Assembly: GCA_023415825.1 (NCBI GenBank)
Contig: JAEZJF010000015.1
Location: 124,001-188,000, forward strand
DNA: 64,000 nucleotides
DNA from: Bacillota bacterium
GTDB taxonomy: Bacteria; Bacillota; Clostridia; DSM-8532
Reading direction: 5' to 3'
Positions 27,739-37,100 of this stretch are shown here, in pieces (the first letter of the stretch is position 1; each line of letters opens with the position of its first letter). Below the pieces are notes generated by a model. The model worked only from the letters and a program-made list of their open reading frames with translations, was not told the DNA's origin and did no database searches. Both the position numbers and the translations under genes were made by a program.

Positions 27739-29040
27739 ATGGACTCTGAGTTGAGAAAAACACGTCCGATCCGCTATGCCATAGGTATGTTCGGTACTTC
27801 CATACCCATTAACATGTTCAAAACCTATGCGGCCATTTACTATGTAGATCAGCTTGGTTTAAGCACAGCGCATTATTCTCTGGTACTGCTTATTTATACC
27901 TTTATTGATGCCCTCGATAATCCTGTATATGGCTATTTTTCAGACAGGACGCGTACCAAATGGGGCAGAAGGAGGCCGTGGCTGGTTATTGGTGCACCTT
28001 TGCTGGCACTGGGTCTGGTAGCTTTCTACAATCCTCCGGCTTTTCTTGAAGGAAACTCACTTTTTGTCTATTTTTTGCTGATGTACATACTTACCGGAAC
28101 TTTGGATTCTCTGATCAATGCCAACTATGGCGCATTATTCCCCGATCTCTTCAAGGGTGATGCCCTACGGGCCAGCACCAACGCCATGAGGCAGGCTTTT
28201 CAGCTAGTGGCTATGGTTATAAGCATTGCACTTACACCAATGGTCACAAATCTCATCGGTTTTCCTCTGACAGCCCTCATTTACGGAATACTGGGTGCCT
28301 CGGTTATTCTCTTTTCAGCCTTTGGCTGTCATGAAAATATAGATAACTTGAAAACTGAGAAGCCTCAGCTATGGGACAGCTTAAAAATGCTGTTTAAAAA
28401 TAAAAAATTCTGGATTTCAGGATTTGCTAATGCCTTTTACAGCGCTGCCATGGCCCTGGTTTTACAGGCCATACCGTTCTACGCTAAGTATTCTCTTAAA
28501 ATACCGGACAATCAATCCACCCTTTTATTCGCAACAGTTCTTTTTATTGCAATCGGAGCGGTGGCTATATGGGCAAAGCTCATTAAAAAGTATACGGTTG
28601 TCCCCATATGGCGTGCTGCGCTACTGGTTCTTGGGATAGGCTTCATCCCTGTTTATCTTGCTAACTCCCTTATAACAGCAATCCTTGCCAGCAGTCTCGT
28701 GGGCTTGGGCTTTGCGGGTGTCATAGCCACCATGGACCTTATAGGGGCAAGGATTATTGATGAAGACTCCGCTAAATCGGGAATCAAGCGTGAGGCCATC
28801 TTCGCAAGCGCATCAGGGTTTATGAACCGCTTGAACGGACTTTTTACTAGCCTTGCCTTCTTTCTTGTCTACAGGGTTTACGGATTTGAAAGCGGGGAAG
28901 TTCCTGGTTTGAATCCCGGAGGCGCAGCCAGATTCCTGCTGGCCCTTTTCCCATTTATCCTGGTTGTTATCAGCTTTATTTTCTCTCGGTTTTTAAGTTT
29001 TTCTGATTCAAAAATAGAGAATTCTGAAAAACAGGGATAA
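27739..29040 (+). CDS. GPH/MFS-type sugar symporter
   Basis: A 433-aa, 12-helix membrane carrier of the MelB-like GPH/MFS_2 group. The loop signature DALDNPVYGYFSDRTRTKWGRRRPW is diagnostic. It is likely to import a small glycoside with a cation. GAAAGGAG precedes ATG 27739. The downstream ChbG/YdjC-type deacetylase follows after 41 bp and is probably co-transcribed, so an N-acetylated or chitobiose-like sugar is a reasonable but unproven substrate. Confidence 0.9.
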   Translation: MDSELRKTRPIRYAIGMFGTSIPINMFKTYAAIYYVDQLGLSTAHYSLVLLIYTFIDALDNPVYGYFSDRTRTKWGRRRPWLVIGAPLLALGLVAFYNPPAFLEGNSLFVYFLLMYILTGTLDSLINANYGALFPDLFKGDALRASTNAMRQAFQLVAMVISIALTPMVTNLIGFPLTALIYGILGASVILFSAFGCHENIDNLKTEKPQLWDSLKMLFKNKKFWISGFANAFYSAAMALVLQAIPFYAKYSLKIPDNQSTLLFATVLFIAIGAVAIWAKLIKKYTVVPIWRAALLVLGIGFIPVYLANSLITAILASSLVGLGFAGVIATMDLIGARIIDEDSAKSGIKREAIFASASGFMNRLNGLFTSLAFFLVYRVYGFESGEVPGLNPGGAARFLLALFPFILVVISFIFSRFLSFSDSKIENSEKQG

Positions 29041-29081
29041 AATCAGGCAGAGAAAAGTAAAAAGAGCAGAAAGGAGTAGCC

Positions 29082-29960
29082 ATGTCAAGAAGATATCTTA
29101 TTATCAATGCGGACGATTTCGGTATTTGCCAGGAGACCAATGAAGCCATTGAGCATCTCTTCAATGAAGAACGCATCACCTCCACAACGGTGATTACCCC
29201 TGCCAATGCATCCCTGGATGCTATTGATCGTGCAAAGAACAACAAAAAAATTAAAATGGGTTTGCATATAACCCTTAATTCAGACCATCCCTATGACAGA
29301 TGGGACAGTATTGCGCCTGCCTCGGAGGTTTCCTCCCTTCTGGATGAGGAGAGGAAATTTCATCACGAATTGAGCCGCTTTTACAGCAGGGCAAAGGATA
29401 ATGAGGTGGCCATTGAAATAAATGCGCAATACGATTATGTGGCCAGTCAGGGATATAAGCCAACCCATGCAGACAGTCACTGCGGAACTTTATACGGACT
29501 TACCGGGAAACCATTTATTAAAGAAGCCTTTGAGCTTTGTGCCAGACATGGGCTGCCGTTTCGATTGCCAAAGTCAAAGGCTTTCATGATTGAAAGGTTC
29601 CGGGGACAGGTTCCGCCTGAAATTGAGGCCATGCACAGCCAGGCCATATCTGCTGCGGAGAAAATGGGAATAGCTTTGCCTGATGATATCATAACAAGTC
29701 CTTTTGGAGTAAAGGACATAAAAGCCTATGAAAATCTAAAGGCATTCTACATTAATATCATCAGAAACCTTAAGGAGGGGGTAACTGAATTGTTTTTACA
29801 CCCATCCAAGGAAAACAGGATGTTCATGTCTCATAATCCAGAATGGCAAAAACGTATTTGGGAATATCAATTTTTACTGGATGACGACATGATGAAAGCC
29901 ATAGAGCAGGAGGGCGTTTCCCTTATCGGCTGGACAGACGCACCCTTTAAAAGCGCTTGA
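29082..29960 (+). CDS. ChbG/HpnK (YdjC) family carbohydrate deacetylase
   Basis: A 292-aa metal-dependent deacetylase. The N-terminal NADDFG motif, HITL and the THADSHCG segment carry the metal-binding Asp and His residues of the YdjC fold. ChbG itself removes one acetyl group from chitobiose-6-phosphate; other members act on different N-acetyl sugars. AGAAAGGAG precedes ATG 29082. It lies directly downstream of a GPH symporter, which suggests deacetylation of an imported sugar in the cytoplasm. There is no signal peptide. Confidence 0.88.
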   Translation: MSRRYLIINADDFGICQETNEAIEHLFNEERITSTTVITPANASLDAIDRAKNNKKIKMGLHITLNSDHPYDRWDSIAPASEVSSLLDEERKFHHELSRFYSRAKDNEVAIEINAQYDYVASQGYKPTHADSHCGTLYGLTGKPFIKEAFELCARHGLPFRLPKSKAFMIERFRGQVPPEIEAMHSQAISAAEKMGIALPDDIITSPFGVKDIKAYENLKAFYINIIRNLKEGVTELFLHPSKENRMFMSHNPEWQKRIWEYQFLLDDDMMKAIEQEGVSLIGWTDAPFKSA

Positions 29961-29995
29961 ATCATGCAGGAACTAAACTAATGGCCTATGGCTGT

Positions 29996-31300
29996 CTAGC
30001 AAAAGTATAGAGGGTTTGTAATAAGGTAGAGCATTGGAGGTAGGCCCGGAAGCAACTGCCTGTAGAGTTCTGCCCTATAAAAACGCTTATTTTCAGCTTT
30101 AATCTCAAAGCTGACGGCTCCGGAGCGCTCGACGACAAATTCCTTCTCCACGCCCGAAGCCGAGATTATTTTAATGGCATCACCGGCATTGACTGATGTA
30201 AACTCGAATATTATAGAAAGATTCTGCTCAAAGGGAATCTCATCACCCATAAAATTGCCCCTGCATCGTATATCTGCCTGGGGGGCGTCCGCCTGGAAGG
30301 TGATATAAGCATGGCCTTTTTTGATGGCGTCTAAAATATCGGTTTGCCCTCTGGACATGCTGTAGACGCAGGTTGTGGGCATGCCAGGCATACCCAAATT
30401 ATGGAATCTGTGAAAATCACTGCCGCCTATGGCTGGAAGCCTCCTACCCTTGCACAGCTCCTGATGCCACCAGGCGATGCATTTCATGTCGCTGGCTTTT
30501 ATAATGCTGTTCCAGATTTCTACGCAGTCAAATTCAATGTTGTCAAGACCCCATTTCCAGGGGCAGCCTGCATCAAAGGGATGGTTTATAGAGACAAGAG
30601 CTCCCTTTTGGCGGGCCTCTGCCAGCTTTTCACGGACTTCATCAAGATTATTGGCATAGTAATGGCCGCTGAAAGGACGCTCTACACCCAGCATATTGGC
30701 ATGGCCCTCAAAGTGGGTCCATTCCGTACCCGGAATCAGGGTAAGATCCTTATTGCTTTTAAGACCCCGGTTGTGGGCATAGTTGTTGTGGTCGGTTATA
30801 AACAAAAAATCCAATCCGTTAGTTTTAGCAAATCCTGCAACTTCTTCAACCGACAATATTCCATCGGAGCCTTTAGTATGGAGATGACAGTCGCCTTTTA
30901 AAAGCATGCGCTCTTTAAATGTAAAGGTCACCTCGTATGTGACCTTTACTCCTGCCACCTGTACCTTATAAGCCCCCACGATGATGTTCCATGTACCCGC
31001 CCCGATTTCCACAGGGGCGTAGCCGTCCGATACATCATACTCCGATAGCCATATATGATCTCTGTCGGATCCGGAGCTGCCAATAAACTCTCCGGTATTT
31101 GAAGACAAAGCAAGGTCAATGATATTGACCTCCCCTGTTTTGACTGACCCGTCCGATGATAAGGTGGGAAATCTGGTATAGCTGTATGTGATGTCAATTC
31201 TTTCGACTTCTTCAGGAACTTCAAAGGGCAGATCAAAATAGAGCCCTTCCTTTTCCTTACCCACAAGAATCTCCAATTGAACTTTTCTTATATTCGGCAT
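29996..31300 (-). CDS. CehA/McbA-like PHP-domain metallohydrolase
   Basis: A 434-aa protein. After a beta-rich N-terminal domain (about 1-130) comes a PHP-type metallohydrolase domain with DCHLHTKGSDG, FITDHNNY, NHPFDAG and GGSDFHRFHN, all carrying the expected metal-binding His and Asp residues. Characterised relatives hydrolyse phosphoesters or carbamates, but members beside sugar genes may act on sugar phosphates. The start at 31300 follows AAAGGGGGA; an upstream ATG at 31366 runs into the hairpin element. It converges with the ChbG gene (35 bp between stops). The substrate is unknown. Confidence 0.82.
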   Translation of the reverse strand: MPNIRKVQLEILVGKEKEGLYFDLPFEVPEEVERIDITYSYTRFPTLSSDGSVKTGEVNIIDLALSSNTGEFIGSSGSDRDHIWLSEYDVSDGYAPVEIGAGTWNIIVGAYKVQVAGVKVTYEVTFTFKERMLLKGDCHLHTKGSDGILSVEEVAGFAKTNGLDFLFITDHNNYAHNRGLKSNKDLTLIPGTEWTHFEGHANMLGVERPFSGHYYANNLDEVREKLAEARQKGALVSINHPFDAGCPWKWGLDNIEFDCVEIWNSIIKASDMKCIAWWHQELCKGRRLPAIGGSDFHRFHNLGMPGMPTTCVYSMSRGQTDILDAIKKGHAYITFQADAPQADIRCRGNFMGDEIPFEQNLSIIFEFTSVNAGDAIKIISASGVEKEFVVERSGAVSFEIKAENKRFYRAELYRQLLPGLPPMLYLITNPLYFC

Positions 31301-31361
31301 AAGCAATCCCCCTTTGAACAGAAACAGTTCTGATTTAACTATAACGAGAATTAAAATGTCT

Positions 31362-31478
31362 CCCACCTCTTGGGTGGTGGGTACATTTTGCAGTCTCAGG
31401 CGGGATATCCCCCGCCTCGAGTTTCACTGACTTGGTACCGGTTCGAAATCTTTGATTTCGGTAACCGGTAATGTCAGT
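31362..31478. other. Compact three-hairpin structured element
   Basis: Three GC-rich hairpins lie in tandem in otherwise AT-rich DNA. Hairpin 1 pairs CCCACC (31362-31367) with GGTGGG (31376-31381). Hairpin 2 pairs AGGCGGG (31398-31404) with CCCGCCT (31411-31417), extended by CTC/GAG. Hairpin 3 is the longest: ACTGAC/GTCAGT at its base (31426-31431, 31473-31478), then TACCGGTT/AACCGGTA and CGAAATC/GATTTCG around a TTT loop. The layout resembles palindromic ends of IS200/IS605-type elements or a structured RNA; no transposase or TnpB remnant is beside it. It lies about 110 bp upstream of uppP. Confidence 0.6.
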
Positions 31479-31590
31479 ATAATGAAAAATTTTACAAAGT
31501 GCAAATAATTCCGGGATACTTCGAAATGGGTTTGATGCATGGACGTAAAAAGGTTATGATAAATAGATAAACAAAGGAGGAAATCTAGAA

Positions 31591-32418
31591 ATGGAATTCA
31601 ATTTGATTGAAATATTTAAAGTCATATTTCTTGGCATTGTGGAAGGGATTACGGAATGGCTGCCCATCAGCAGTACAGGGCATATGCTCCTGGTGGACGA
31701 ATTTATTCCACTACATATGAGTGAAGCCTTTAAGGAAATGTTCATTGTTGTCATACAGCTCGGGGCTATTATTGCCGTAGTGGTTATGTTTTGGAACAGA
31801 ATGTTTCCTTTCCGTTTTAGGGAACAGCCCGTTATCCAGAAGGATATTTTTTCAATGTGGTTCAAGGTCGTTGTTGCCTGCATTCCATCTGCGGTACTGG
31901 GAATTCTCTTTGACGATTACCTTGAAGAACATTTTGGGCATCCTGTTTCTATAGCGATTATGCTGATTGTATATGGTATTGCTTTTATAGTTATCGAGAC
32001 TTGGAATAAACGGCGAACACCGTCTGTCAAAACGCTGGCCGATATCAATTATAGAATAGCTTTCATAATTGGACTGTTTCAGGTTTTATCAATGATTCCC
32101 GGTACATCCCGTTCCGGTGCTACAATTGTGGGAGCGCTGCTCATTGGCGTTTCCAGGACGGCTGCTGCCGAGTTTACGTTCTTCCTGGCTGTTCCCACCA
32201 TGCTGGGAGCAAGTGCTATAAAGTTGATCAAATTCGGCTTTGCGTTTTCTGCTACAGAACTGGTAACCCTGATTGTAGGAATGGCGGTTGCTTTTGCTGT
32301 ATCTCTACTTGCTATTCGCTTTTTGATGAATTATGTAAAGAAACACGATTTTAAGGTTTTTGGCTGGTATCGTATTGTCCTTGGTATCCTTGTTTTGCTG
32401 ATTTTTTCAGGTAGGTGA
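31591..32418 (+). CDS. uppP: Undecaprenyl-diphosphatase UppP (BacA)
   Basis: A 275-aa polytopic membrane enzyme that dephosphorylates undecaprenyl pyrophosphate, recycling the lipid carrier of wall synthesis; overexpression gives bacitracin resistance. The two signature motifs are present: EGITEWLPISSTGHM near residue 15-29 and PGTSRSGATI near 170-180. Seven to eight membrane helices are apparent. AAAGGAGG precedes ATG 31591. It is followed 46 bp later by a flavoprotein gene. Confidence 0.95.
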   Translation: MEFNLIEIFKVIFLGIVEGITEWLPISSTGHMLLVDEFIPLHMSEAFKEMFIVVIQLGAIIAVVVMFWNRMFPFRFREQPVIQKDIFSMWFKVVVACIPSAVLGILFDDYLEEHFGHPVSIAIMLIVYGIAFIVIETWNKRRTPSVKTLADINYRIAFIIGLFQVLSMIPGTSRSGATIVGALLIGVSRTAAAEFTFFLAVPTMLGASAIKLIKFGFAFSATELVTLIVGMAVAFAVSLLAIRFLMNYVKKHDFKVFGWYRIVLGILVLLIFSGR

Positions 32419-32464
32419 AAATTACTATAACACAGCATGGTTTTCTTTAAGGAGAGCAGAGCTT

Positions 32465-34159
32465 ATGGGACTGAAAGTGGAGTATGAGTGCAAAACAGAC
32501 GTTCTGATCATTGGTGGTGGTGGAGCGGGGATAAAATCGGCCATCAAGGCTGCTGAAAACGGGGCGGAGGTTCTGATTGTGAGCAAATTTGCTTTTGGCA
32601 GAACAGGTGCCACCTTTTATCCGGGGACTCCGGGCTGGGGCATGAACGCCATCCTTTTTGATGGAGATACAACGGACTATTACTACGATGAAATTCTTGA
32701 GGCCGGGGCCGGAGCGGCAGACCGGAAGCTTTCCAGAATACTGGCCGATGAATGTACCGATCGCTTTCGGGAGCTTGAGAAATATGGCCTTGTTTTTCCT
32801 AAGGATGCCAAAGGGGAGTATAACGGAGTCATTCCGTGTTTTGGCAAAAGGAAAAGAGGGTCCACCACCTATGGCATGGACAAAATCCGAAATGTCATGT
32901 GGACCCAGCTTAAAAAGCATCATGTAGAAGTCAGAACAGGCATCACCATTATTTCCCTTGTTAAGGATGGGGATAACTGTGTGGGAGCAGTCGGCTTTGA
33001 CGAATTGTCACACCTGGTCTTTTTCAAGGCAAAGGCTGTCATTCTGTGCACAGGCGGTGGATGCGGAATCTATCAATACAGCCTGGCAACTCCCGACCAG
33101 ACGGGAGATGGGTACATGCTGGCCCTGGATGCGGGTGCCCGCCTTACAAATCTGGAGTTTATTCAATTCATACCGGGCTTGACATGGCCTGTTAAAAAGC
33201 TTCTCTTTCAGGAAAAAAATCTGGATACCTTCCCTGTCATCACAAACAGGAATGGTGAGAAGATATTAAAAAAATACCTCCCTCCCAATATTACCGTTGA
33301 AGAATGCCTTCTAGAAAGAGCCAGACACGGGCCTTTCAGCAATGCCACCATAAGCCGGTATTTTGATATAGCGCTGTATGAGGAATGGCTGCAAGGTTTG
33401 ACTCTTGACACAGGGGGCATACATGTGCAGTATTCACCAAAGGTGCTTGAGGATAAGCGTTGGGTGATTGAAACATGGTTGAAGTGGATGAACGGGCGAG
33501 GCGTTGATCCGGTGAATCAGGGGTTTGACCTGGTTCCCCATGCTCAATGCTTTAATGGGGGAATTTACATATCTAAGGATGCAGCAACAGGCGTGCCCGG
33601 GCTTTTCGCCGCCGGGGAAAATGCAGGCGGCCCCCATGGGGCGGATAGGCTCGGAGGAGCGGCTATTGCGGCGACCCAGGTCTTTGGTGCCCGGGCCGGG
33701 CAGGCCGCAGCCGGGTTTGCAGCCAAAAGGACTCACAGCGGTTTGAGCTTAGCCGATGCAGAGGCTGTAATAGCTGAACGTTATCATAAGACCGACGGAG
33801 GACTCGTTGACATTAAAAAATCCATGGATGAGATCCGGAAAATCATGTGGAGAAACGCGGCCATTGTAAGGAATGAGGCCAGATGCAAAAACGGTCTGGA
33901 TCAAATAAAAAGAATTGAAGAAGCGTTCAATCCCATGGCTCATTTTGAAAAAGGCGAACAGATAAGGAACGTGAGTGAATTGTCAAGTTACCTCAATCTG
34001 GCTAAATCACTCCTTGAGCTCATATCCTTCCGCAAGGAAAGCCGGGGCCCCCACTACAGGGACGACTACCCGGAAAATGATAAAAACTACAGAGGGATGT
34101 CATTGCTTTCCAAAAAGGCTGGAGAAATAAAGATTGACTTTGCCAAGGCGGAGTACTAA
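32465..34159 (+). CDS. FAD-dependent oxidoreductase, fumarate reductase/succinate dehydrogenase flavoprotein family
   Basis: A 564-aa flavoprotein. The N-terminal Rossmann motif is VLIIGGGGAGIKSA (about 15-28). HAQCFNGGIYI and GLFAAGENAGGPHGADRLGG mark the FAD and substrate domains of the fumarate reductase/L-aspartate oxidase/adenylylsulfate reductase group; a helical C-terminal domain follows. Neither an iron-sulfur nor a membrane subunit is encoded beside it, and no signal peptide is seen, so it may work alone or with an unlinked partner. The reaction cannot be named. AAGGAGAG precedes ATG 32465; it converges with the Lhr helicase gene. Confidence 0.85.
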   Translation: MGLKVEYECKTDVLIIGGGGAGIKSAIKAAENGAEVLIVSKFAFGRTGATFYPGTPGWGMNAILFDGDTTDYYYDEILEAGAGAADRKLSRILADECTDRFRELEKYGLVFPKDAKGEYNGVIPCFGKRKRGSTTYGMDKIRNVMWTQLKKHHVEVRTGITIISLVKDGDNCVGAVGFDELSHLVFFKAKAVILCTGGGCGIYQYSLATPDQTGDGYMLALDAGARLTNLEFIQFIPGLTWPVKKLLFQEKNLDTFPVITNRNGEKILKKYLPPNITVEECLLERARHGPFSNATISRYFDIALYEEWLQGLTLDTGGIHVQYSPKVLEDKRWVIETWLKWMNGRGVDPVNQGFDLVPHAQCFNGGIYISKDAATGVPGLFAAGENAGGPHGADRLGGAAIAATQVFGARAGQAAAGFAAKRTHSGLSLADAEAVIAERYHKTDGGLVDIKKSMDEIRKIMWRNAAIVRNEARCKNGLDQIKRIEEAFNPMAHFEKGEQIRNVSELSSYLNLAKSLLELISFRKESRGPHYRDDYPENDKNYRGMSLLSKKAGEIKIDFAKAEY

Positions 34160-34180
34160 ACATTCCAGCTTCCCTGCCAT

Positions 34181-37100
34181 CTATCTCCATAGAATCATCT
34201 TAAGAAGCTCATCCTTAAAGCCTGCTTCCTTTAATGCGGTTTTAAGGATGTCTCTTTCTTCTGAATCATCAGGCCAGTATTTGACCAGCACTTTTTTCCT
34301 TTCCGGCCATATGCGTTTTTCTGTAAAGGCTTTCTTGAAAGCCTGTGCGGCCTCGGTCATCTCTTCTGCGCTGCCAGAGGAAAGAATTCTTTCCCCGAAC
34401 CTCTCCAATACCATGATGGGCTTGCCGGACTTTGCTACAATAACGGTACCTGGTATGTTTGTAAAGGGAAGAAGGCTCTCACTGCGGGGCAAGAGCTTTC
34501 CATACGCCTGGGAGGGGTCACAGGCGTTTATAACCTGTACACTGGCTGGAGCTTCAAGGCTGTGATAGGCTTTGGGCAGCATGAACTGAATGCCGGATAT
34601 GCCCTGGATAAAATACCCCCGAAGGATATCACCGGCATATTCCCGAATTTTTAAAGCCTCATAGACTTCATTCCATGAAAAAGAGGTTTTCTCCATGGAA
34701 AGGGTGTCCCGAGACAATAAGCCGTATCGGTTAAACCAGCGATCAATAAGCTTTTGAAGATCATTTTCAACGACGGACCAGGCAACTTCCCATCTTCCCA
34801 TTTCCATTCTGGATATGGCCAAAGCAATTCTTCTGGCTCTTTGGACATCATTTTTACTCTGCTCGTTCCTTTCTAAAAAAAAACGGACAGAACTAAAGGA
34901 ATCATTCACCACAAGCCCTTTATAGACAAGCTTTTCAAGAATATTAAGAAGCTCGCTGGTCTGCAAACCGGTAAGGGCTGTCAGAACATGGGTAAAACAG
35001 GCGCCCTTTTTCTTAAGAACCTGGAACACATGCATCTCTTTTGGCTCAAGGGGTATTTCCGGCTCGGCCGCAGGCTCCATTTGCTCAGGAGTATTTTCGA
35101 TACAATACCAGGCAAGCATCAAGCCTTTTTCATTGTCAGGAGCAATGCGCCAAAACACCCTGCCAGACGCACATAGCCTGTCCAGATGGGAAGGCGAGTA
35201 TCCTTTAATGCGTGCCGGAAAAACAATAGTCTCCCACCAGTCGGCAGGAAGATAGAGGCCTTCCATTTGACCGATGACCTCATGAAGGGAGCCTTCTGGA
35301 TTTACAGTCTCCACGCCGACCTTCTGCCAGGATTTTAAAAATGCGGCGAAAGCATCAGGGCTGCGGGCTACTACCTCATTAGCCCTGAGACTGTTGCTTT
35401 TTCTGACCATGGCATCATAAACTCTGACATGGCAGAATTCATCCCTGTCCTGATCTGTAAAATGTCCTCTTGTGAGAAGTCCGTCGGATTTTTGATGGTT
35501 GATGATCTTTTCAATGGTTTGATGATCGGCTCTGTATCGGTTTTTGATATCGTCTAAAAGGAATGGACTGTGATAGCGGGTGAATCTTCGTATGATTCGG
35601 GAAATAGCTTCCTGCTGCGTCCAGGTATCCTGATCGCGGTTCAGGGCTTGAGTTCCATCGGGCCATTCCATATGGGATTCGGCGGAGGCAGCAGCATACA
35701 ACTCCAATTCCTCTACGGCAATATAGAGACCGGGGTATGTTAGAGTCTCCTCTATAAAAAAGACCCGCTTTTGTTCCAGAAGCTGTGCAAGTAGCCCCTT
35801 AACTTTTCCGGAAGGTACTTCTGAGCTTGTGATGTCTCCGTATATAAGAAGAAAAGAGTGCATCTCATTGATTGATGCAATATCACGGAGCTTTGACAGG
35901 GCGCTGTTTTTACGCGCAATCTCGAAAATAGCCTCTGAACTTAGTGGAACAGTTGCATTTTCCCGATGATAGGATAAATTCAAAGCATCAATTCCTGAAA
36001 CCAATGGCCCGCCTATTTTATTCGGGTGGGGGTCTTTTTCGGCATACATCATAATGCTTTTAAATTCAAACAAAAGCTCTGATGCAAAGGGAGAGGGATA
36101 CCAGGTGTTCTTCTCAATCACTTCAACTGCGCCGGACTTCATATCCTTGATAACCTTAACTGCGTTAGGGATGTCAAAAATCTCCTCCAGACATTCTCGC
36201 ATGGTCTCCACAAGCAGGGGATGGTCCATGGTTTTTTGTGCATTTTCCAGAGCGTCCACTGATCGCAATCTCTGTATCCATAAGGGAAGTCGCTGGCCCA
36301 GGTTACGAACACCCATCATTAAGGCTCGGTAGGCATTATACCGGAAGGTCATGGCAAAGCGGGAGGTGTTGGGAAGCATTTCCAATAGGACATTCTCCAC
36401 ATTGTCGGCTTTAAGCAGGGACAGAACGTTGGATAGTGAGTCGGGACAGCCGTAGATACTCATGAGAATGACATCATTATTATGGCTTGCGGAAACATGG
36501 CAGCGAAGGATTTCCTCCAGGGCTTTCTGGAGCAGAATGGCCAATACACTGTTAACCCTTCCCCCGAAATGTGCATGAATAATAATGCGCTGATCGGATA
36601 CCTCATCCTTTAAGTATTCCACTACAATCCTTTGGTCATGGGAGATGCAACCCATATGCTCCTGCTGATCCATCAAGTAGTTCCTAATGTTTTCGGCGGC
36701 GATATCGTCCAATACACCGGAGGCTGTGAGGGAAGAGATAAAATCTTCCGATTCCAGTTTGTTGGAAATCTCCTTTAGATATCTCCCATAGGCGATGCCT
36801 TGCTCGTAAGGGCTTCCGATACCATCGCCCTGCCAAAAGGGTGTTTTTGCACCCATGCTCTTTCCGGGTGTTACAATGACACGATTTTTTTCTATCTTAA
36901 CAACCTTCCAGGCAGAGTTTCCCAGCATGAACTGGTCACCTAACCGGGCTTCAAAAACAAAAACCTCGTCCAGTTCACCGATCCGGGTCTTATAGTCTTC
37001 AAGAACAACTGTGAAATATCCCCGGTCCGGGATGGTGCCGCTGCTGTTTACAGCCAGCATCCTGCTGTAGGTTGAGCCCTCTATGGTCTTATTCTGCCTG

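Noticed and set aside
31303..31366. N-terminal extension of the PHP protein starting at 31366
   Set aside because: The frame reaches into the three-hairpin element, while AAAGGGGGA lies properly before 31300.
34134..34565. Plus-strand open frame opposite the 3-prime end of the Lhr gene
   Set aside because: It overlaps the end of the flavoprotein gene and the conserved Lhr C-terminus on the other strand; no ribosome site or family resemblance.
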